Shown piece after piece: positions 42,701-55,500 of a stretch of DNA of 64,000 nt. A program made the translations under genes and the position numbers. The notes beneath the pieces are model-generated. The model made no database searches, was not told the origin of the DNA, and saw nothing but the letters and a program-made list of their open reading frames with translations. This stretch comes from Anadara kagoshimensis (lineage: Eukaryota > Mollusca > Bivalvia > Arcoida > Arcidae), in NCBI GenBank assembly GCA_021292105.1, contig CM037866.1:1411256-1475255 (forward strand), given 5' to 3'. Within the stretch, counting starts at the first letter, position 1. Every line of letters begins with the position of its first letter.

Positions 42701-44587
42701 CGGGATACCAGGGTATATACTCTAGAAGATGGTAAGTATATCATGTTTGACAATCAGGGACGAGGTCGGTCATCTCGGGATACCAGGGTATATACTCTAG
42801 AAGATGGTAAGTATATCATGTTTGACAATCAGGGACGAGGTCCGTCATCTCGGGATACCAGGATAAATACTCTAGAAGATGGTAAGTATATCATGTTTGA
42901 CAATCAGGGACGAGGTCCGTCATCTCGGGATACCAGGGTATATACTCTAGAAGATGGTAAGTATATCATGTTTGACAATCAGGGACCAGGTCTGTCATCT
43001 CGGGATACCAAGGTTAATTATGCTTGGATAATAATCAATGACGAGCATTTAGGATGTATAATATCAGGAATTTGACATATGTAGTTATGTTCATGCTTCA
43101 ATCGGCATACATGTATTCTTATGTTGGATAGACCAGTGGTACTCTTTCTTTTGTTGTACTCAAACACCACACTTTATTTCTGAATGGTATGTCTGTTCCC
43201 TTGATTTTTGCTAAATTGACAACCCTTGGACTTTGAAAATTTCACAGAAATAAATGGAGAACTCTAAGTACTATATGTAGTATCTGCCAGTGTTTATTAT
43301 AACAATGCCAAGTAATTTATCAAAAGGATTATATACATTCTGGTCCATGCAATAACTGAAAATTTCGATAATTTTTTGTTTGTAACTATGCCAAGTCATT
43401 TATCTAAAGAATGGGGTTCGCCGCCGTACCACATGATCAATACCTCTCAACACTTGTGCGGAACATTTTGGAAAACATAAACGTCACAAATTCCTGGGAT
43501 AACGTCGTTTTTACAGGAAAGCGTCATATTGTGCGATTCCATGTTCATTAGAAACAAGCGTTTCACAGACACGTTAGAAGGTATCACGTGGTACAGCGGC
43601 AAACCCCATTGTGTACTTGCTGGTTTACCAAAAAAGGGCAATAACTCTGTAAATTTTTAACTTTTTTTTGTTTTTTACAGTGCCAAGTCAGCCACCAAAG
43701 GGTGTACAAGCTAGTTCAATAAACTCACAGAGCATCAAGGTTTTATGGTCTCCACCACCTCGATTTACTCTCCACGGAATTCTACAAGGATACAAAATCA
43801 TATATAAGCCTGTTAGACACGATGAAGGTATGGAAAATATTTTTAATTTTCATATTTACAAACAAAAATACTGGTCAATGTCCAAATCTCAAATTTTCAA
43901 AACAAAAAGTAAAAACTTTGAATTTGGCAAATTAAATACATGAACTTCCTTTAAGGAAGTGAGGCTAGGTGTTTGGGAAGTGTAAACATGAATGAGAAAA
44001 TAAGGCTTCTTTTATTATACCCCCTGCTTAAAAAGTGGGGGGTATATAGTGATAGGGGTGTCTGTCCGTGTGTCTCTCCGTGTGTCCGTCCTTCCGTTAC
44101 ACCTTAGGGTACCTAACTCTTATTTGCAACTCCTCCTAAACCCTTCAATGGATTTTCATGAAACTTTCACACAATCTTTGTGATATAATGTAGATGTGCA
44201 CCTCCTATTTAAAAATTTGATCAGATGGATTTTTGGGAGCAGGGGGTATTTTTTGTGAGATTGTGGCTCACAGTTTTTCTATTTAACTTCAAGTACATCA
44301 AGTCTATAGAGTGAAGTAATTAAATTGATGTTTTCCTCATGGCGGACACTTTCGCTGTTGAGTGAAAATAATGATACTTCACCATGTTTTGTATATTACT
44401 TTTATAATAATTTAATAAACATGTGGCAACCTAGTATGATAAGAAATAAACCCAGGGCATCCATTTGTAAAACTGACAGGGGAGTAAACTCTAAAAATAG
44501 CAAGTGATGCAATTCTGAGCCAAATACATACATGTATATTTTCACTAGTTCAATCATTTGCTTGCTTGATTGATTAAATGATATAGG

Positions 44588-44660
<73 letters not shown>

Positions 44661-45956
44661 GGGTGGGTGGGTGGGTTGGTTGATTGATTGATTGATTGAT
44701 TGGAGTGTAATATTTTTCATGATTAACAATCATTCTGTGTTTTTCATATTTAGATGAAAGTGATGCAGATACAGTGACAACCAATGAGCTAGGATGGACT
44801 TTGACAGGATTGGCTAAATTCACTAATTATAGTTTACAAGTTCTGGCTTATACTAGAAAGGGTGAAGGTGTCAGAAGTTCTCCTATTTATGTCAGAACCA
44901 TGCAAGACAGTAAGTTGTTCTTTAACTCTGATACAATAGGTTCACTGCTATACCATGTGATACCCCCAACAATTATTTTCATTGAATATGGAATCATGTC
45001 AGTTCATGTTTTCCCAATAGTGATGTCATTTCAGGAACTTGCATCGAACACATTTTTAGCAAAAGTTCTGCACAAGTGGTGACGATATGTGGTACAGTGG
45101 GGAACCACATTAAATCAGATATTGTTTATATGGCAAATTTTACAATGTTCACAGATGAGTTGCCATAGTATTTTCAGATAAGCATTGTTCATAAATATTA
45201 TCTGCTTCTTAAATTTTGAAATTCCTAAAAAACTAAGGTATGTTTGAATCAAAGTATTGCCTTAGGTGAAATAAAATTTGGTCCTCCTATATTCCCATTT
45301 CCAATCTTAAAAATACATGTATTTGGATTTCCACAATTTTGGTCCGTGGACTACTAGTGGGGAATTTAATTCCGAACAGCTGTCAAGTGTTGTAAAATTA
45401 AAACGGGTTTAGTAATAACTACAAGTTTTTTTGTTTTTTTTTCCCTCATTTTCATTACAGAACCTGAGAGGCCGGCTGATATCAAGGCGTTACCAGTTAA
45501 CAGTACCAGTATTCTTGTTTCCTGGAAACCACCGCTTCATAAAAATGGAATTTTAACAAAATATAGTCTCTACTATCAAAATTCATCCAAAGTAAGTAAT
45601 TTATAGTTATTTGTCCATGTAGTGGCAGGATTTTATTCTGATATTTCTGATTTAGGCAGATACAGACACCTTTTGAAGCTAAAAGAGAATTTCTTTTTTC
45701 TGATATTATTTTAGAAAATGTTAAAGGCAACAGGTACAAGTATCTGAACTTTCCAGTTCCAAATACCATTGCCGGATACACAATGCTATTGAGGTTACAA
45801 TTCAAAGCACATAACATCATTGATTTTATTGACATTTTATTACGAAGTATAAAAATTACACCGATTCACATGTGAGCAGTAAGGCTCATAAATCTCTCTT
45901 TCAGTAACAACTTTCTGTCTTTTATTTATTTTTTGTTTGTTTATCTAATTAATAGT

Positions 45957-45989
<33 letters not shown>

Positions 45990-46369
45990 AGGATTCCTCG
46001 CAGATAAAACTGGAAATTCCCTCCAGACTTTCTAATTATAGATTTGTCAACTTATCTGTACATATGGAATACCGATTTAGGATATCAGCTAGCACGTTTA
46101 TAGGTGAAGGGGAAACAACTCACTCTGTCAAAGCTTCACCCATTAATAAAGGTAACTTAGCAATGTTGATGGTAACTTAGCAATGTTGATGGTAACTTAG
46201 CAATGTTGATGGTAACCTAGCAATGTTGATGGTAACTTAGCAATGTTGATGGTAACCTAGCAATGTTGATGGTAACTTAGCAATGTTGATGGTAACCTAG
46301 CAATGTTGATGGTAACTTGGCAACTTAGCAATGTTGATGGTAACTTAATTTATTAGCTCACCTGAGCCA

Positions 46370-46401
<32 letters not shown>

Positions 46402-46436
46402 GTCCGTTGTCTGTCGTTGTCGTCGTCGTCGTTGTC

Positions 46437-46475
<39 letters not shown>

Positions 46476-46523
46476 ACGAACTACTGGGCAGATTTCAACC
46501 AAATTTGGCACAAAGCACCACTA

Positions 46524-46562
<39 letters not shown>

Positions 46563-49500
46563 CCCTCTTTAAAGGGGAGATAATTGAGAATTATTGAAAC
46601 TTTGTTGGTATTTTTCAAAAATCTTCTTCTCAAAAACTATTCGGCCTGTAAAGCTTAAACTTTTGTGGAGGCATCCTTAGGAAGTGTAGATTCAAGTTTG
46701 TTCAAATCATGGTCCCCGGGGGTAGGGAGGGGCCACAAGAGGGGGATCAAGTTTTACATAGGAGTATATAGAGAAAATCTTTAAAAATCTTCTTCTCAAA
46801 AACTATTAGGCCTGAAAAGCTCAAATTAAAATGGAAGCATCCTGAGGTAGTGTAGATTCAAGTTTGTTCAAATCATGGTCCCCGGGGGTAGGGAGGGGTC
46901 ACAAGAGGGGGATCAAGTTTTACATAGGAATATATAAAGAAAATTTTTTTAAATCTTTTTCTCAAAAACTATTAGGCCAGAAAAGCTCAAATTAAAATGG
47001 AAGCATCCTCAGGTAGTGTAGATTCAAGTTTGTTCAAATCATGGTCCCCGGGGGTAGGGAGGGGTCACAAGAGGGGGATCAAGTTTTACATAGGAGTATA
47101 TAGAGAAAATCTTTAAAAATCTTTTTCTCAAAAACTATTAGGCCAGAAAAGCTCAAATTAAAATGGAAGCATCCTCAGGTAGTGTAGATTCAAGTTTGTT
47201 CAAATCATAGTCCCTGGGGGTAGGGTGGGGCCACAAGAGGGGGTCAAGTTTTACACAGGAATATATAGAGAGAATCTTTAAAAATCTTCTCCTCAAAAAC
47301 TATTAGGCCAGGAAAGCTCAAATTAAAATGGAAGCATCCTCAGGTAGTGTAGATTCAAGTTTGTTCAAATCATGGTCCCCGGGGGTAGGGAGGGGCCACA
47401 AGAGGGGGATCAAGTTTTACATACGAGTATATAGAGAAAATCTTTAAAAATCTTCTTCTCAAAAATTATTAGGCCTGAAAAGCTCAAATTAAAATGGAAG
47501 CATCCTCAGGTAGTGTAGATTCAAGTTTGTTCAAATCATGGTCCCCGGGGGTAGGGAGGGGTCACAAGAGGGGGATCAAGTTTTACATAGGAATATATAA
47601 AGAAAATTTTTTAAAATCTTTTTCTCAAAAACTATTAGGCCAGAAAAGCTCAAATTAAAATGGAAGCATCCTCAGGTAGTGTAGATTCAAGTTTGTTCAA
47701 ATCATAGTCCCTGGGGGTAGGGTGGGGCCACAAGAGGGGGGTCAAGTTTTACACAGGAATATATAGAGAGAATCTTTAAAAATCTTCTCCTCAAAAACTA
47801 TTAGGCCAGGAAAGCTCAAATTAAAATGGAAGCATCCTCAGGTAGTGTAGATTCAAGTTTGTTCAAATCATGGTTAAATAATAGTGTATTCTCCATGCTG
47901 TATTCTTTTATATAAGTATTTTGATATAAAGTTAAATATATTGTTAATGAGAAATATATTAATTGTACTTGTATTTAAAAGCTAATTTTTAATGTAAATC
48001 CTGCTGTATTCTATAATTTCTATTTGCCATTTCCTGATTACAGTATTCAGCCTATGCATTTTCTCTCTTTTGAGATTGGTAGATTGCATGATGAAAATTT
48101 TTTTTAAAATTATTTCATTGGTTGAAATGCTGTAAGAAAAAGGTAACGGAATAAGCCGAGGCTTGTCGAAACATCAACCTTTTACGGTACATAGAAATAC
48201 TTACAAATTGTTTAGTGAAAAGCATCGGTAGGAAGTATAGATTTCAGTTTGTACAAAACCTCCCTCCCCTGCACTCACTTCAATACTGAACTCATTTCGG
48301 CTTCTACCTAGCAAGTTGCTCAGGTGAGCGATGTTGCCCCTGGGCCTCTTGTCTAACATTAGACTAGTTTTTCTGTCTGATTTGACAAAATAGAAGTTTT
48401 ATCAAACACGTATGATACAGAATCTTGTATTACCACAGTGTGGTGATACAACATTGGCGGTAAAATTCACGCATACTTTTAGTCGGATTTCTCAGTGTGA
48501 CCTCATTGGTACATCTCCGATTTGTCAAATGTAAATAATGACGTCATTACTACAGAACATATGTCATAACATAGTTCAGTGTTTTTCTGTGGTAAAATGT
48601 AATTTTTTTCACATAAAGTGTTGTTTTTATTATTTCAAATAACCTAGTTGGAAATGTTAGATAAAAATATCATATACGCAGTTTGTATGTACAATCCTTC
48701 GTATCAGGTCTTGTCGTTTTTATAGTAGCTTGTCGTGCAAGTGCGACTCCCAGTTGTAGTCGTGAATTGTTACCTGATATTGGTAAATGTATTTATGACA
48801 TTATTTAGAGTTTATTCTGATGACCTGTCCCCCCAGTTTTCTAAGTTACATTTTTTTCAAATTATTAATATTTTTGCAATAAAAATGACTTCTATGATTT
48901 ATATTATGACAGTTGGAGCTAGGATTGCCAGTTTTTCAGAAGTTATGACAGTACCATGGCGACATACAGTTAAACTCCCCTGTTTAGCTGTAGGAAACCC
49001 CACACCATCAGTGGTATGGACAGTCAGGTATGGATAATTTATGGATCCACTTACTACATCAACTTTTTATACCCCTGCGGGTGAGGGTGGGATATACTGG
49101 TTTACCTCTGTCCTTTTGTCTTAAACATAAATTTTCGTAACAGTTTTCATAGCAACTACTAAAAACAAACACTTGGAATTTTGTATGCCACTTCAGTATG
49201 AGGTACCATGCCCCAAGTATTAATTTTACATCTTCCATATATCTACTTCCTGTTTACTGACTTAGTTTATATTTTGACATTTACGGCCAATGGTTGAAGT
49301 TAAAAGTGGGGTATACTAAGTGAGCAGTAGCACACAGATTTGTTTTGTTTTTGTCAAATGACACATGAGCCTCAGATCATAACACTTTGATATTACTATA
49401 CTTTTAGCTTATTGCCACACCATTTGTATGTCTCCTTGGTTTCTTTATAACACCTTAATTTGACTGAACAAACAGTGGTTATGAATTGAGGCTTTAATGT

Positions 49501-52500
49501 ACAAAATATGACAGAATAAATGTTGGTGATAAATTGAGATGTTACTGTACAAAATCTGATTAAACAAACGCTGGTGTCTAATCAAGGTTTTACCTGTACT
49601 GTATGTGACTCTATATCTTGTAATTGTAGAGGCATGGTATTGAGGACAAGGGACAGAATTAAATTGATGAACAACGGATCACTTCACATTGAGGCTATTG
49701 TCGGTAGTGATGCTGCTAATTACACTTGTAGAGCCACAAATATCTACGGATCTGACGAAATCACGTTCGCCATCAGCGTACAAGGTAAATGATTATATTG
49801 TTTATTGTTACATCTTAGAAATAATTGTTTGTATACATGTTAATGTAACCATGGAAATGGCAATTAGGTACCTTGGACAAAATAATTCGGAATTTTAAAG
49901 ATAATAGATTTAAAAAAAAAATTAATCGCAGAAGAAATACCTTATACACTTTTTTACTTTATATTTTGGTCACATAATCAGCTGATGGCTTTACCACCTT
50001 GGGTGTCTTATCACATCTTTTAATTACGAGAATGAAAAACGGGGCCCATTCCCCAGTTTCGAAACTTTTATTTTTTAAATTTAAATTTACAAAAAATTTT
50101 AAATTAAATCTTTTACATTATATTACATATTTTCCCATTGATTTAAGTCCTAAATTACACCATACGACACTTATTTTCCCAATTCCATAGTTCCCTTGAC
50201 CTAGTGCTGAAATAACAGTTATGACAGCCCTGGGATATTTAGTATTTCGCTGATATATAAATGTGTTTTACTACTACTGTGTGTTTATTATTACAATCAA
50301 CCTGGCAGTCAGCGACAAGCTGGGAAGTAAGTTATGATATCAGAATTATAAATATATATATCTTTATATGTCTTGATTTTGTATATGTTTTATGATGTCT
50401 CTTTTATATATATATTTTTTTCTGTATATCTTTGTGTCTTTTTTCTTCCTTTTTTGTATGACTTTTTATAGAATGTTTGAACTTTTTCTTGTGAGAATAA
50501 AACCAACCCTCCCTACTTAGATTGCCATCCTGCTAGAATTCTTAAAGAAGGAAAAAATTATCACAAATACATTTTAATTATTTGATCTTTCAGTGTTCAT
50601 TCTTCAAATTTAAATTTTCAGATGGGGTCATTTCAAAAAAAATATTCTAAAATTTCATAACAGCGATATTTTTGCATTAATGTTGTGTTAAATTTGGCCC
50701 ATTAAGACTTTAACAGTAGGGTCATTTGTAAAATAAGTGATCTATGGCCAAATGGCCCTTTTCTAGAATGGACACTGGTGCTAGTTGAAAAATTTTAAAA
50801 ACATGAATTCTGTTTTTTCTAAGTGCAAAAACAATAAGTATGATGAGAGATCTAATATCACTGAATCTTTTGACATACCAGTAACCATGGTTATCAATGT
50901 CAACTTCTGTTCCTTTTCTATAAAATGTCGGAAACACTTAATATATCTTGATAAACAAAACCAAAGATTTGGAACAAGTTGCCATGGCGACATGTTTGTT
51001 ATAATGTGATAATCGCTGATTTATTTCTTGATTAAATCTGGGTTAAATAGGATGGCAATCAATACTTCATTTCTTTTTATCCTAATTAGGTAGACAAGTG
51101 TACTGCAGCATTATTGGGAGCTTGTCATATTTGAGTAATTTCCTAGAATACCTTGATGTATTTGACTTTGACTTTCAGTGTGTAGATATATTTGACCTTG
51201 AATCTTAATGTTTAGAAGTATTTTACTTTGGATTTACTTGTGTAGATTATTTGACCTTGACTTTTGATGTTTAGAAGTGTTTGACCTTGAATTTCAATGT
51301 GTAGTTTTACCTGAAATTCCAATCTTTAAGCATATTTGACTTTGAATTTCAGTGTTTAAGTATTTGACCTTGACTTTCAATGTTCAGATATTTGACCTTG
51401 ACTTTCAATGTTCAGATATTTGGCCTTGACTTTCAATGTTCAGATATTTGACCTTGACTTTCAGTGTTCAGAAATTTGGCCTTGACTTTCAATGTTCAGA
51501 TATTTGGCCTTGACTTTCAATGTTCAGATATTTGACCTTGACTTCCAGTGTTCAGAAATTTGGCCTTGACTTTCAATGTTCAGATATTTGACCTTGACTT
51601 TCAATGTTCAGATATTTGACCTTGACTCTCAATGTCCAGGTATTTGACCTTATCCTTCAATATTTACAACAATTCTTGATATTTGGACTAACTCTTTGGC
51701 ATGAATCAACATCTGTTTATTTTTAATACTGCTGACATTTTATTTTAAATGATGTTCAAATTCAGGATATCTTCTCTGCCACTTGTTTGTTGATATGAAA
51801 ATGCATGAGTTACCATAGCAACAATCCTACAAATGATATGGTTTTGATATTGTATAACACAGTAATGTTTTACTAGCATGTATTGTTTTGGTACACTAGC
51901 ATGAGAATTTTAAATCTCTCAATACTACACCTGTGTGGGGTGTGGGTGGGTGGGCAGGTGTGTGTGTGTGTGTGGTGTGTGTGTGTGTGTTGCCTTGTTG
52001 CATGGATATTTGTTCACCTCTTTTAATACATTAAATATTGCACAAACACTCACATAAGATGTTCTTTCAGTTAACTTTGTTGAACTTTTAGATAAAGACA
52101 TTAATGTACATGTAGATTACATTTTTTAATGGGCTTCACTACTTCACCTGTAAAAATACTTTATTCCAGGAACTTGTAACTTGTATACATTGTTTTTTGA
52201 CATTTATAAAATTAAGTTAAAGTCCTCACAAAAACACCAATATTGAAACACCAAACATTTAGTTGGGGTATATGTAATTTAAAATACAATAATATATTAT
52301 GATTCACAATTATTGTATCATAAAATACCATTACTTAAATGTTTTTGTCACACATGACAGTGCATTGTATATTAATTTGATTGATTGATTGAATGGGGTT
52401 TTACATCCACATTACAATTTTCCTTGCCGTAGGCCTTTACTGGTTTACCTGGTATCAGTATAATGGACTGGGGGAGTGGTACGCTTGTCTGTGGCATATT

Positions 52501-55500
52501 GACTTGGTGAGCTAGCACGTTAAAGTCGTCCTGAGTGCACGCTAATATGAGGCAGACCATACAACACACTCGCACTTCACATGCATACATGAAATTGTTC
52601 ATAGATTAATCCATAGAGATTAATAAAAAGTTCTCTAGGAAATAGCTGAAAAATTGCTGATGCGACGTAAAGCAACATTCAACGAACCAACCAACATCCA
52701 TATTACATATACATTTCACTTGTATTATGTATATTGAGACATCACAAGGTAGAGTGGCTGAAGTTTTAACTTTGCAATGCACTCAGGGCAATGTATAGGG
52801 AGGATTCTTTAACATGCCACATCTGCTGTGACATAGGCTATCAGTTTTTAGGCCTCTTCTGAAGCACCCCATTGTATGTTAAAGTTTTATATTTAAAATA
52901 TGATTTTTTTTATCATCTAGATGTTTAGGATATGCAGATGAGCATTCAGGCCTTAATACAGGATCTGTTTGATGAGATCTGAAAACCCATTCCCATTTCA
53001 TGGTTAAGGTGCTAAAAGTGGCCATTGTAGCTCACTTGCCATCAGCATATTGCAGAGTTTACTCACTGGCTCACTGACTGACTTACTCGTTTGACTCACT
53101 CCACTCACTCAAGTAACTCACTTACTGACTCACATATACCTTCACACTCAACTAAATCACTTACTGACTCACATATACCCTCACACTCAGTCACTCCCTC
53201 TCTCAATTCCTGTAGCTATTGTTTATAAGTTTTAGCATGTTAATAACTATATTTTCTTATATATATTTTAGCCCCACCAAAGGCCCCAAGATTGGACGTT
53301 GTAGCCACTACATCGTCCACCATACAAGTAAACTGGAGGTCTGGCAGTAATGGAGGCAGCCCCATAATCGGTAAGTAGACTTTGGGCAAGCTTCACTAGA
53401 ACTGGGTTGGTGGTAGCTAGGTTAGTTTGGTGAAATTAAAGTTCATCTGGAGTGTATAAGCTCCTGAGGTTGTTGTTAATCTCGAGCCCATATACTCATT
53501 AGGTTGTTGTTAATCTTGAGCTTGTTGTTGTTTTTCTGGTTCCCATGGAGATAAGTCACTAAAAGCACAATGCAAATCTTTAACCATTTCTGATGTTGCC
53601 TTATTTATCAAATGAGTGTTAAATCGTCTCTTGATCAAGCCATACACTTATTATTGGTTCAAAAATTCATATTTTATTTTATACAAATGTCAGCATACCA
53701 GGTGATCAATACCCCTTAATGTTTGTGAAGAAAGTTTTGGAAAATGTTTATGTGGAAATTTCTTGGAGTAACATCATTTTTATAGGAAAGCATAAACAGA
53801 AGTGATTCCATCTTGAAGGGAAATAATTGTTCTGCAGAAATATTATAGGGTATAATGGTGTACACCAGCGAACCCTATTCATACTTTTTACACAAGTTTA
53901 CAAATTCATATTTTATTTTTACACAACTTCACAAATTTATTGATGTTATTGTTTTCAGGTTTTACTTTAAAATACAAAAAAGAACATGAAGTGTGGACGG
54001 AGATCAAAGTTGGATCTACCAATCGGACCTACACGGCCATGGCACTGCTGTGTGGGACCTCATATAGATTTTTTATCAGCGCTCACAATGCACTAGGCAA
54101 GAGTCCCAACACAGAGATTGTTAGTGCTAAAACCAATGGCAGCAGTAAGTATGAATTGAAGTATAACATTTTACAGTAAAACCTCAATTCATCGCCACCA
54201 TTTGTTAATTCATATTTTTGCATTATAAAGGCATTTGGTGATAAATCGGGGCAGGCGGATAAAGAAAATAATAAACAAAATAGATTTTGGGACTTAAAAA
54301 TAGTGTGGCAATAAGCGAGGTGGCAGAGTCATCAATGGCATTATAACAAGAATTACTGTGGTAATAAGTGAGGTAGCTGTTACGATAAGCAAGGTGGCAG
54401 AGTTATCGAGGGGCATTATAACAAGAATTACTGTGGTGATAAGTGAGGTAGCTGTTACGATAAGCGAGGTGGCAGAGTTATTGAGGGGCATTATAACAAG
54501 AATTACTGTGGTGATAAGCGAGGTGGCTGTTACGATAAGCGAGGTGGCAGAGTTATTGAGGGGCATTTTAACGAGGTTTTACTGTACACATATACATTGA
54601 AAATCAGAAAATATTTGTGTCAATTAATGATGACTTTCAGGAAAGTTGTCAATCCAAGTTTATTGTATACTTTCATTTTCACTTTGTTAGAACTGAGAAG
54701 ATGGTCACTGCAATGCAATTGATTTGTATGACAAAAAATCAAAATTATTTTTCACTGCATTTTGTCAGCACCATCAGTGCTTTGATTTAAGATTTTCTAG
54801 AGTTTTACTTTTTTTTCAGCACCAATTATGCCAGCACAAAGTCTACTTCTGAAGTCCATCAATGTGACCCATGTTGACCTTAACATGTCGTCATGGCAAC
54901 TATCAGGATGTCCAATCAAATACTTCTCCATTAAATATCAAGTTTGGAATGACGAAACCTGGACACAAGTAGCCAACAATGTCAACAGAAACACGGTACG
55001 TACAGATGTAATATATATGGAAAAGAAAGGGAATAGTTTGTGTTCAACTTGGACTCAAAACCACAGCCTCTGTCATAATGACAAACCTGGACTTACTTGG
55101 ATCAGTTTCCAGTCACTTAATAGAAAACTATCAACTTGACTTGCAGTGATGCCAGATCTACCAACATTAAACATATTTTAAGACTTAGAATTAGTCCTGA
55201 AGCCTCAGTAATATTTATATCAAAAATTATAAAGAAGATCTGAATCTTTTTAATTAGTAATCAAAAATTAATAAAAACATTTTAATATATTTAATGGACC
55301 AAAACATGGCTGATAATGTAGACAGAATATTTAACTATCTCTGTTTTGATTGGAGATGTTCATCTAGTCAATCACTGAGAAATATTTCCATCTCTGGTTT
55401 GATTGGAGATGTTCATCTAGTCAATCACTAAGAAATATTTACATCTCTGGTTTGATTGGAGATGTTCATCTAGTCAAACACTAAGAAATATTTCCATCTC

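Noticed and set aside
37867-42990. Each array unit as a complete small exon with acceptor caatcag|gg
   Set aside because: The AG is preceded by a poor pyrimidine tract, the interval from the previous donor is only about 22 nt, and joining there would shift the frame. Not excluded for distant units, but unsupported.
37950-43075. Three long open frames (421, 565 and 554 codons) encoding a 25-residue repeat protein (VYTLEDGKYIMFDNQGRGPS)
   Set aside because: They are the 75-bp array read in frame. Each unit contains an exon end and a splice donor; no promoter, separate start context or acceptor is visible; unit differences are mostly amino-acid changing CpG transitions; the array is cut off from the exon by a TAG.
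54294-54600. Overlapping genes on both strands with repeated ITRITVVISEVAVTISEVAE and its mirror
   Set aside because: Caused by the 75-bp internal repeat of a MITE, bounded by inverted ends.
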